The notes beneath the pieces are model-generated. The model saw nothing but the letters and a program-made list of their open reading frames with translations. It had not been told where the DNA came from and ran no database searches. From Oceanotoga teriensis (GTDB taxonomy: Bacteria; Thermotogota; Thermotogae; Petrotogales; Petrotogaceae), in assembly GCF_003148465.1 (NCBI RefSeq), contig NZ_QGGI01000007.1, forward strand, positions 84,830 through 148,829: a DNA stretch of 64,000 nt, read 5' to 3'. Every line of letters begins with the position of its first letter. The stretch's first letter is position 1. A program made the position numbers and the translations under genes. Of this stretch, positions 55,729 to 63,878 are shown piece by piece.

Positions 55729-56871
55729 TTATAATTTCATAAAAACATTATCATGAACAAGAGATACAGCTCCCAATGCAACACCTAAATCTCCCAACTT
55801 CCCCCTTTCAAAAGAAATTTCAGATAAAATCTCTTCAGGAACAGTTTTCTTAAGGGTATTAAAAATACTATTAATTATCAAATCATATCTGTTATATCCA
55901 ATTCCACCGGTGATAACTACAATCTCAGGATCTAAAAGATTAATAACATTCGAAATACCCAAAGCAAGATGTTCACAAGAATCCTCAAAAATCTTCTTAT
56001 AATCATCATTATTATCAAGAGAATCGAAAAACTCAATAGCTGTTATATCTTCATTGAGAATATTTTTAACCTTTCTCTCAATAGCATTTCCAGAAAACCA
56101 ATTCTCAAGATGACCAAATATTTTATAATCATCATTTTTTTCTCTTTCCCAATCAGTTATCAAATAACCAAACTCTCCTGCCATATTATGTGAACCAGTA
56201 TAAACTTCACCATTAATAATAATTCCAGAACCTGTTCCAGTACCTATAGCAGTCAAAAAAATATTTTTAGCATTCTTTGCTGCACCTTTCCACATCTCAC
56301 CAAAAGAATTTGCTGTTACATCATTAGAAACAATTACAGGAATAGAATAAATATTTCTTATACATTCGGCAAGTGAAAAATTTTTAATATTAAAAGCGGG
56401 AAGATAATAAACAAAACCACTTCTCATATTAGTTGTTCCTGGAACTCCAATACCAATACCAATTACTTTTTCTCTATCTTCAGGCATAACATTATCAATA
56501 CACTTTCTTATGATCATTACAAGATCTTCTTTAGAATCAATACCTTTAGTAATATCTTTGTACTTTTTAATAATATTTCCATCGAGATCAGATAAAATTG
56601 AAATAATCTTATTACCCCCAACATCGATACCAATAATATACTTAAAATCTGGAACAAATGACAACAATATAGGTTTTTTACCACCTTTTTTAGAACTCTT
56701 ACCAACTTTTTTTTCCTCAACGGCTCCTTCAACAATAAATTTATTTATAACCTGAGAAACAACAGGTTTAGATAAACATACTCTCCTGGATATATCAGCA
56801 CGAGATATTAAATTATCTTTTCTCAAAGTTTTTAATATTCTTTCTTCAACCTCTTTTAAAATCTCAGACAT
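55729..56871 (-). CDS. ROK family transcriptional regulator
   Basis: This 380-residue protein has an N-terminal winged helix (LISRADISRRVCLSKPVVSQ) and a ROK domain (IIGIDVGGNKIISILSDLDG, IGIGVPGTTN, VSNDVTANSFGEMWKGA, IGTGTGSGIIINGEVYTG). The zinc motif CxCGxxGCxE of typical ROK proteins is missing: after MAGEFGYLI the sequence goes on DWEREKNDDYKIFGHLENW. ATG 56871 follows GGAGG. It is the first gene of the ten-gene minus-strand operon and presumably regulates it. Confidence 0.9.
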   Translation of the reverse strand: MSEILKEVEERILKTLRKDNLISRADISRRVCLSKPVVSQVINKFIVEGAVEEKKVGKSSKKGGKKPILLSFVPDFKYIIGIDVGGNKIISILSDLDGNIIKKYKDITKGIDSKEDLVMIIRKCIDNVMPEDREKVIGIGIGVPGTTNMRSGFVYYLPAFNIKNFSLAECIRNIYSIPVIVSNDVTANSFGEMWKGAAKNAKNIFLTAIGTGTGSGIIINGEVYTGSHNMAGEFGYLITDWEREKNDDYKIFGHLENWFSGNAIERKVKNILNEDITAIEFFDSLDNNDDYKKIFEDSCEHLALGISNVINLLDPEIVVITGGIGYNRYDLIINSIFNTLKKTVPEEILSEISFERGKLGDLGVALGAVSLVHDNVFMKL

Positions 56872-56901
56872 TTTCAACCTCCGCGTAAGTTAATTATTTT
56901 T

Positions 56902-56915
56902 ACTAACAAACTAAT
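56902..56915 (-). promoter_or_regulatory. repeated motif ahead of the ROK gene, probable operator copy 1
   Basis: ACTAACAAACTAAT (on the plus strand) lies 31 bases before the ROK start. It recurs as ACTAACAAACCAAT at 57119-57132. The TTAGTTTGTTAGT form fits known ROK-type operators and lies where a repressor of the operon would bind. Confidence 0.5.
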
Positions 56916-57040
56916 TCTATAAAAAATTACATTTTTTTTAAAATGTAATTACAGATATTAGAGGACGATTAAAGTTAGTTATATAAAATTAATATTTTAT
57001 TTCTTTTTTTGTAAAATCATTTTTTTAAAATACAAAAGAA

Positions 57041-57068
57041 AAAATAGAGAATAAAAATTCTCTATTTT
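57041..57068. other. perfect 12-base-stem hairpin in the divergent intergenic region
   Basis: AAAATAGAGAAT/ATTCTCTATTTT with an AAAA loop lies between two genes that point away from each other, where a terminator is not expected. The region 56872-57231 also holds an inverted repeat AATTACATTTT/AAAATGTAATT at about 56925-56951. No gene is seen. Confidence 0.6.
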
Positions 57069-57118
57069 CAGCTTTAATTAATTATTATAAAGTTTTTTAC
57101 TATTAGTTTATAAATTTA

Positions 57119-57132
57119 ACTAACAAACCAAT
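57119..57132 (+). promoter_or_regulatory. repeated motif, probable ROK operator copy 2
   Basis: ACTAACAAACCAAT matches copy 1 at 13 of 14 positions. It lies 99 bases before the Wzz-like gene, so the ROK protein could influence that gene too. Confidence 0.4.
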
Positions 57133-57231
57133 CAAAAAAATAATATAAAACAAAACAATATATAGAATTTTAAATAAAATTAAAGACATTATGATAAAAT
57201 TGAATAACATAAAAAAAGTGGGGGTAAATAG

Positions 57232-59070
57232 ATGGAAAATCAAGAGATGGAGCTTACATTTTCAGACATAATAAGAATATTCAAAAGGAGAAGAGGAATA
57301 TTTTATGCAACAGTTCTAATAGTATTTATAATAACTGTTTTATATTTATTATTTTTTACTAAACCAATTTACAAGGCAGAAACAACTATTGAATATCAAG
57401 GAAAAACATCAACATCATCATTAAGTCAATATGCAGGACTTGCCTCTATGGCTGGAATAGCACTTCCAAGTAGTGGATCAAGTGATCTCCCAAACGAACT
57501 ACAAAGAATGAAATCGGATTATGTACTTGGAAAAATAGTAGATGAATTAAATATGGTTGAAAAAGCAAATAATAATAAAGGTTTACTCGCTAAGATAAGA
57601 AAAATAGATTATAAAAAAAGAGATTTTATAGATTCATTAAGACAAGATTTGAAAATAACTTCGATAAAAGATACAAGTTTTGTAAAAATATCCTATGAAA
57701 GTAAAAATCCAACACAAGCAGCATCTATAGTTAATATGGTATATGATTATTATCTTGAATATGATGAACAGTTAACAACACAACGTTCAGATCAAACGAT
57801 AATTCAGATAAAATCTGTATTTAATGATCTTGAAAATCAATATAATAAAATGACAAAACAATTATATGATTATAAAGTAGAAAATAAGATAAGTGACAAT
57901 GCTGTACAAACAGAATTAATAAAGTATTATGAAGATACCTATTTAAAACTATTAAAAATGGATCAAGATAGACAACAACTCGAAATAACTCTTGAAACTA
58001 TTGAAAAAACTTTAATAGAAACAAGTGAAGAAATGAAAGAGATAATATTAACTTCTTCACAAGCAAATTTATCCTCATTAAAGAATCAACTTGTGAATTA
58101 TCAAATAGAACTTGAGACATTAAAATTAAATCAACCAAATTCACCGAGAATAATAGAACTTGAAAATTCTATAAAGATTACTCAAACAGAACTAACAACA
58201 CAGCAAAATAAAATACTTAATGATAATTTAAAATATCTTTCTATAACTGATAGAACAAAATTTCAACAGTATATACAAACAAAAACACAACTTGAACTTT
58301 TTGATGTTACAAAGGAAGTATATCAACAAATGTTAAAAGTTATAGATTCTGAAATAAATAAGAAATCACCAATAATATATCAATATCTTCAAATGTTAAA
58401 AGAGCAAAAAATAATAGAAAGCAAATATAACATTTTTTATAACACATTAGAACAAGAACAATTAAAAAAATCATTGTATAATTCAAAATTTACGATAATA
58501 GAAAATTCATATGTACCACAAAGACCTATATCCCCAAATAAAAAACTGACACTTGCAATAGGTTTAGTCCTTGGTATATTTCTTGGTATATTATTAGTAT
58601 TTATAAAAGAATCTTCAGATAAAAAATTAAAAGATAAAAGAGAGTTTGAATCACTTTTTAAAGAAATAGATTTGAATATAAACAAAGTAGAAGATGCAGA
58701 AAAAATATATAATTATATGTATAAATATAATTTTAAAAAAGTTGGAATAATAGTAGATAAAAATTCAACAAAACAGAAACGAATAATAAATAAATTAAAG
58801 GAATTAATAAAAGAAGTAGATAATACTGTAGAATTTGAAGAACCTAAAGATGAAATAAATTTGAAAACAAAAATACAAAAATTTGAAGATATAAAAACTA
58901 AAGAAAAAGCAATAATAATATTTGAAAGTATAGAAAGTCCATCATATATACTATATGAAGAACATATGGATAAAAAAATAATTTTTGTAGAAGAAAAACT
59001 ATCTGAATTACAAATGATAGAAGAAACAATAAAAAAAGAACCTAAAATAGTTAAAGCATATATAAAATAA
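57232..59070 (+). CDS. Wzz/polysaccharide co-polymerase family protein, copy 1
   Basis: This 612-residue protein has a first membrane helix (about 24-43), a long periplasmic coiled-coil domain, and a second helix (about 437-458) just after the Pro-rich motif VPQRPISPNKKLTLAIGLVL. These are hallmarks of Wzz/Wzc chain-length regulators of surface polysaccharide. The C-terminal 150 residues look like a decayed Wzc-type ATPase domain (KKVGIIVDKNSTKQKRIINK) without a Walker A GKS or a Tyr cluster. The start follows GTGGGGG. A paralogue lies at 61599. Confidence 0.85.
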   Translation: MENQEMELTFSDIIRIFKRRRGIFYATVLIVFIITVLYLLFFTKPIYKAETTIEYQGKTSTSSLSQYAGLASMAGIALPSSGSSDLPNELQRMKSDYVLGKIVDELNMVEKANNNKGLLAKIRKIDYKKRDFIDSLRQDLKITSIKDTSFVKISYESKNPTQAASIVNMVYDYYLEYDEQLTTQRSDQTIIQIKSVFNDLENQYNKMTKQLYDYKVENKISDNAVQTELIKYYEDTYLKLLKMDQDRQQLEITLETIEKTLIETSEEMKEIILTSSQANLSSLKNQLVNYQIELETLKLNQPNSPRIIELENSIKITQTELTTQQNKILNDNLKYLSITDRTKFQQYIQTKTQLELFDVTKEVYQQMLKVIDSEINKKSPIIYQYLQMLKEQKIIESKYNIFYNTLEQEQLKKSLYNSKFTIIENSYVPQRPISPNKKLTLAIGLVLGIFLGILLVFIKESSDKKLKDKREFESLFKEIDLNINKVEDAEKIYNYMYKYNFKKVGIIVDKNSTKQKRIINKLKELIKEVDNTVEFEEPKDEINLKTKIQKFEDIKTKEKAIIIFESIESPSYILYEEHMDKKIIFVEEKLSELQMIEETIKKEPKIVKAYIK

Positions 59071-59075
59071 TAATT

Positions 59076-59106
59076 CGGCTTACAATTTTTATTGTAAGCC
59101 GCTTTC
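59076..59106 (+). terminator. hairpin after the first Wzz-like gene, partial terminator
   Basis: An 11-base stem CGGCTTACAAT/ATTGTAAGCCG with a TTTT loop is followed by CTTTCTC, a weak T-tract. It may only lower transcription into the outer-membrane genes. Confidence 0.6.
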
Positions 59107-59124
59107 TCATTAAAGGAGCAAAAA

Positions 59125-60357
59125 ATGAAAAGAATAATAATTTTAATGATTATTATGATCAATATAACTATATATTCACAGTTTCAAAATTATATATATA
59201 TAGGAACAGATATAAAATATGAAAACAGAATAAAAAATGATTACAAACCATCACATGGATGGTATGAAAATCAATGGATAAATGATAGTATATTAAGAGA
59301 TTATTCTGTATACAATGCAAAATTAATAAGCATAGGATTCAAAAGTCAGTATGATAAAAAATTCTATGCACAATTTATAGCAGATTTAAGACTTTCAGAA
59401 ACGGCTTATTATAATTATAAAAATTATAATATATATAATTTAAAAGATATTACATACATATCATTGGACTTTCCAACCAATTCATATCTAAATTATAAAG
59501 AAAAAAATTATGAAATAACACTTGGAAGAACCAAAATAAAATCAGGCAATTTAATATATCCAATAACCTTATCAAATAATGCACCATATTATGATAATTT
59601 AAATATAAAAATAAAACTAAACAAAATAAATTATCAAATGGCATTCATATCATCATTTCCATTCTTATCTAAACAAGAATATGAATATAAATTTTCAAAA
59701 GGAAATTTCTCTGCATACAGAAATGACATATTTCAAAAAATATATCATGAAGATCAAAATTTTGAATATGCATTACAAATACTCAATCATATAGCAGGAA
59801 GATTACCCTCACCTTTAGACATAGTAAAATCAGAAACAGGACTTTTATCAACATATATAAAATATAAAACATTCATAAATATGTATGCAGAATACACTAT
59901 AAACTATTCAAATCTAAAATCATCATTTGCATTTGGAATGAATAAAACATTTGATATATTAAATTTACAAATAACTCCAACAATAGAATATTATAATATT
60001 TCAAAAAATATATACCATGATGAAGACCCATATAAACAACTTTATTACAGGGGATTTTCACTGTCTAATACTCCACCAGCAAGATTAATGTTCAATTATC
60101 CATTTGGATTTAAATATGGAGAAGATTCAAACATGATAGCCATGAATTTAAATATAGAGAATAAAAACCTAAAAATAAGTATACAATATGATAATGGAAA
60201 AAATAAAGAAGGAAAGATAAACAATCTAAACTTAAACACATATATAAAACTAAAATATGGAGACATAAAACTATCATATATAAACCTCAACCTAAATGAA
60301 AAACATCAAAATATCCTAAGTATACATTATATATTTGATTTGGATATACAACTTTAA
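59125..60357 (+). CDS. outer-membrane beta-barrel protein, Wzi-like, copy 1
   Basis: This 410-residue protein has a signal peptide (MKRIIILMIIMINITIYS) and then alternating aromatic/polar beta-strands throughout. It has the features YEITLGRTKIKSG and LSTYIKYKTFINMYAEYTIN, which resemble capsule-assembly Wzi barrels; it ends in DLDIQL. The start follows AAAGGAG. Between two Wzz-like genes, it probably helps surface polysaccharide leave or attach at the outer membrane. Similarity to its neighbour at 60373 is structural more than by sequence. Confidence 0.65.
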   Translation: MKRIIILMIIMINITIYSQFQNYIYIGTDIKYENRIKNDYKPSHGWYENQWINDSILRDYSVYNAKLISIGFKSQYDKKFYAQFIADLRLSETAYYNYKNYNIYNLKDITYISLDFPTNSYLNYKEKNYEITLGRTKIKSGNLIYPITLSNNAPYYDNLNIKIKLNKINYQMAFISSFPFLSKQEYEYKFSKGNFSAYRNDIFQKIYHEDQNFEYALQILNHIAGRLPSPLDIVKSETGLLSTYIKYKTFINMYAEYTINYSNLKSSFAFGMNKTFDILNLQITPTIEYYNISKNIYHDEDPYKQLYYRGFSLSNTPPARLMFNYPFGFKYGEDSNMIAMNLNIENKNLKISIQYDNGKNKEGKINNLNLNTYIKLKYGDIKLSYINLNLNEKHQNILSIHYIFDLDIQL

Positions 60358-60372
60358 AAAAAGGAGCAAAAA

Positions 60373-61491
60373 ATGAAAAAAATTATAACTTTTATGATGA
60401 TAATATCATCAATAATTATATTTGCTTCGATAAATACAAATAATTTTAATATCATAAAAAATATATATCAAGGAAAAAGTATAACAAATATAAAACCATA
60501 TCCAACAAACTTCAAAAATCAAATCAATTATAAAAATAAATCTATATATATAATACAAAACCCATTGTTCATAATTGGAGGACAATATATAACGGATTGG
60601 TCAAACTTTGAAAGAGGTCTATATCTTTCAGATTCATTACCATATGTAAATGGAATAACAACTGGATATCATACAAAAGGAATAAATATAACAAGTGGAG
60701 TATACTTTTTTTCACCAAATCTTACAAAACAAGAGTTATTGATACAACAAAACCCTGCAATAGATTCAAATTCAGATAGAGCTCCATTAATAAATACAAT
60801 ATATAAAAATTCAGGATATTCAGAACCATATAAGACATATATAATACATTCAATCGAATTTAATCCATGGGACTTCATGAGATTCTCATTCTCTGAAATA
60901 AATCTTGTAGGAGGAAAATTTCCAGATCTTGTAGATATCAATCCTCTTGGTATACTTCATAACACCTATGGAGAAGGATATTCAAATGCAATGCTTGCAG
61001 CTGAATTATCTTTAATACCATATAAAGGATTTCAAATATATGCTGAATATGCTCAAGATGATATAGTTGTTGGAGCAACAGAAGCAGGTGCAGAAGGATA
61101 TAAACCAACAGCAATAGCTTATGCTTTTGGAGGTAGATATGTAAATAAAATAAATGATATATATATATCACCAAAAATAGAATACTATACTATTTATACA
61201 TGGATGTACAACAGATGGCAAAAATTATTAAAATTTACAGCAGAATATGACAACATAGAAATACCTATGGGATTTGACTATGGAAATGATATGAATGGAT
61301 TTTTATTTGGCTTAGATCTGTATAAAGAAAACATAGAAATAAAACTTACAATCGAAAATTATAATATTGGAATTATAAATTTAGATACAAATTATAACGA
61401 TGAAAGAAAAAAAGAAAAAGAAAATTGGAAAATATATTCACCAATAAAAAATAAAACCATACTTGGAATAAAGTTTTCATTTGAAATATAA
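60373..61491 (+). CDS. outer-membrane beta-barrel protein, Wzi-like, copy 2
   Basis: This 372-residue protein has a signal peptide (MKKIITFMMIISSIIIFAS) and a barrel pattern ending with the aromatic strand ILGIKFSFEI. The segment NPWDFMRFSFSEINLVGG, followed by DINPLGILHN, NAMLAAELSLIPYKGF and YAEYAQDDIV, is close to the capsule-assembly Wzi family. It lies 15 bases after the other barrel gene with its own AAAGGAG. The two are one transcript. Confidence 0.75.
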   Translation: MKKIITFMMIISSIIIFASINTNNFNIIKNIYQGKSITNIKPYPTNFKNQINYKNKSIYIIQNPLFIIGGQYITDWSNFERGLYLSDSLPYVNGITTGYHTKGINITSGVYFFSPNLTKQELLIQQNPAIDSNSDRAPLINTIYKNSGYSEPYKTYIIHSIEFNPWDFMRFSFSEINLVGGKFPDLVDINPLGILHNTYGEGYSNAMLAAELSLIPYKGFQIYAEYAQDDIVVGATEAGAEGYKPTAIAYAFGGRYVNKINDIYISPKIEYYTIYTWMYNRWQKLLKFTAEYDNIEIPMGFDYGNDMNGFLFGLDLYKENIEIKLTIENYNIGIINLDTNYNDERKKEKENWKIYSPIKNKTILGIKFSFEI

Positions 61492-61598
61492 AATTTGTTA
61501 ATGTTTATGTATGCTAATAGTTCTAATAATGTTATATATAAAATAATTAAATAAATGATATAATAATTAAGAAGTATATACAGATTGGGAGGATTTTG

Positions 61599-63440
61599 AT
61601 GGCTAAAAAAGAATTGGACTTTAATTTTAATTACATAATAAACATCTTTAAAAGAAGGAAAAAAATATTTTATATCACATTTTTCATAGTTATGATAGCT
61701 ACTGTAGCATATCTTTTCATTGCACCAATAAAATACAAAGCAAAAATGGTTGTTGAATACACTGCTGGAGATTCATCAAATTCTTCTTCAATTGGTTCAC
61801 TTGCAAGTATGGCAACACTCGCTGGAGTATCTGGTGGAGTATCAAATATTGCAAATGAAATAGAAAAAATAAAATCAGGACCTGTTCTTACAAAGATAGT
61901 AGAAGAACTCGATATGGTAAATAAAGCAAATAATAATAAAAGTTTATATGCAAAATTAAGAGGAATAGAATTTACAACAGAACACATGATAAATGGTCTT
62001 TTAGAAAATTTAAATATATCAAATATAAAAGAAACAAACCTCATAGAAATAAAATATGAAAGCAAAAGTCAAGAAGAAGCAGCGAGAATTGTTAATTTAA
62101 TATATAATTACTATATGCAAATAAACAAAGAAAATTATATAAAAGAATCAGAAGAATATTCTAAAGTATTACAAGAATCGTTTAACCAAATATCTTCACA
62201 ATATGAAGACATAAATAAAAAACTTATAGATTATCAAACAAAAAATAAAATAGACATATCAGCTCAACAAGATCCAATGATAGAATACTATGCTCAGGCA
62301 TACATGAATCTTATAAAGCTTGACTCAGAAAAATCTAATTTAGAAATGAAAAAACAGTCTATAGAAAATAATCTATATGAACTCGATCCAAAAACAAAAG
62401 AATTCATACTTGAAAATACAAATGTTAACTCTACAATAAACTCGATAAAATCAAATATTGTACAAAAACAAATACAACTTGAAACATTAAAACTTACAAC
62501 ACCAAATGCCCCACAAATAGGAATACTCGAAGCTGAAATTAAAGCGGCTCAAAAAAAACTACAAGAAACTACAACACAAATACTTTCAGATGATTTAAAA
62601 TATTTGGCAGTTGTAGACAAAAATAAATATGAAGAGTATATACAAACAAAAACACAACTTGAACTTTTTGATACCTTGAAAGAATCATCAGAAAAAATGT
62701 TAAATATAATAGATAATGAAATTTCATCAAAATCCCCATTATTATATAAATACTTCTTATTGAGAAAAGATAAAACTATATTAGAATTGAAATATACAGG
62801 ACTTTTAAATGCATTAGAACAAGAGAATTTAAAAAGAACATTCTATAAACCAAAACTAAAAATAGTTACTGATGTTTCTATTCCACAAATACCTTTTTCA
62901 CCAAATAAAAAACTTACAGTTGTACTGGGTTTTTTACTTGGAATAATATTCGGAATAATAATGGTAATATTTAAAGAAAATACAGACAAAAATATAAAAA
63001 GTAAAAATGAATTTGAAGGCTTATTCAGAAGTTCAGATATAATTTTAAATAATATTGAAGACTCAAGAAAAATATTTAATTATATTTATAAAAATAATTA
63101 TAAAAAATTGGGAATAATACTTACAAATCCAACATCAGAACAAAATAGAATATCAGATAAATTATATAATATGCTTAATCAATTCAATAATAATATAGTA
63201 TATTTAAAGCCAGAAGAAAATCAAGATTTAAAACAAGATATAAATAATTATGAAAACTTTAAAAAATCTGAATATGGATTAATACATTTTAAAAAATATG
63301 ATAGTTCAGATTATATACTATATAATGAACTTTTAGATAAGAAAATACTCTTAATTCAAGAAGAAAAAACAGATATTGAAGAAATAGAAAATATATTAGA
63401 TAAAGAAAAAAACATAGTAACAGTATATATAAAAAAATAG
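61599..63440 (+). CDS. Wzz/polysaccharide co-polymerase family protein, copy 2
   Basis: This 613-residue protein is a paralogue of the one at 57232, with shared blocks such as VEKANNNK versus VNKANNNK, YIQTKTQLELFD and FSPNKKLTVVLGFLLG. It has two membrane helices and a periplasmic coiled coil. The C-terminal Rossmann-like region (KKLGIILTNPTSEQNRISDK) again has no Walker A. ATG 61599 follows GGGAGGA; TATAAT at 61559-61564 may be its own -10. It acts in the inner membrane in polysaccharide length control or export. Confidence 0.85.
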   Translation: MAKKELDFNFNYIINIFKRRKKIFYITFFIVMIATVAYLFIAPIKYKAKMVVEYTAGDSSNSSSIGSLASMATLAGVSGGVSNIANEIEKIKSGPVLTKIVEELDMVNKANNNKSLYAKLRGIEFTTEHMINGLLENLNISNIKETNLIEIKYESKSQEEAARIVNLIYNYYMQINKENYIKESEEYSKVLQESFNQISSQYEDINKKLIDYQTKNKIDISAQQDPMIEYYAQAYMNLIKLDSEKSNLEMKKQSIENNLYELDPKTKEFILENTNVNSTINSIKSNIVQKQIQLETLKLTTPNAPQIGILEAEIKAAQKKLQETTTQILSDDLKYLAVVDKNKYEEYIQTKTQLELFDTLKESSEKMLNIIDNEISSKSPLLYKYFLLRKDKTILELKYTGLLNALEQENLKRTFYKPKLKIVTDVSIPQIPFSPNKKLTVVLGFLLGIIFGIIMVIFKENTDKNIKSKNEFEGLFRSSDIILNNIEDSRKIFNYIYKNNYKKLGIILTNPTSEQNRISDKLYNMLNQFNNNIVYLKPEENQDLKQDINNYENFKKSEYGLIHFKKYDSSDYILYNELLDKKILLIQEEKTDIEEIENILDKEKNIVTVYIKK

Positions 63441-63461
63441 GCGGATAAACTCCGCCTATTT
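63435..63461. terminator. terminator between the Wzz-like and sigma-like genes
   Basis: An 11-base stem AAATAGGCGGA/TCCGCCTATTT with a TAAAC loop. On the minus strand it is followed by TTTTTATATA, so it best serves the sigma-like gene; it can also stop the convergent plus-strand unit. Confidence 0.85.
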
Positions 63462-63878
63462 CTACATACCATCAAATAAATTATCATTGATTATAACCCC
63501 ATCCCAATTCCTAAAATAAAAAGGAGCTTCACGAGGAACTCCAACCATTCTACCTTTTCTCTTTCCTATATCATCTATAGGCTTAAGCCTAAAAAAATAA
63601 AGTAAATAACCACTAAAACTATCTTTAGACTTCTTCATATCATATCTATTTATTGCTTGTAAAAGCAAATAATTAAAATTACCTATGCAATCCTCAGAAT
63701 CAGTTCCAATTCTTCTTGAAATACCATAAGCCATCTTAATGATTAAACCCCTGTACCTTTCAAAAATAATACTCTTGGCGATTTCAGATCTTTCATCATC
63801 ACTTCTTGTAATAGTAATTAATTCATCATCTGACAATTTCTTAAGCTTCTCTTTCAAAGATTCATAACCATTAATCAA
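63462..63878 (-). CDS. sigma-70-like protein with region 2 only
   Basis: This 138-residue protein matches sigma-factor region 2: FERYRGLIIKMAYGISRRIG, TDSEDCIGNFNYLLLQAINR, YDMKKSKDSFSGYLLYFFRL then KPIDDIGKRKGR and VPREAPFYF. Regions 3 and 4, needed for -35 recognition, are absent; the frame stops cleanly and a terminator follows. The start is TTG with GGAGGG eight bases upstream. It may be a truncated sigma factor, or a small core-binding regulator. Confidence 0.75.
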   Translation of the reverse strand: MINGYESLKEKLKKLSDDELITITRSDDERSEIAKSIIFERYRGLIIKMAYGISRRIGTDSEDCIGNFNYLLLQAINRYDMKKSKDSFSGYLLYFFRLKPIDDIGKRKGRMVGVPREAPFYFRNWDGVIINDNLFDGM

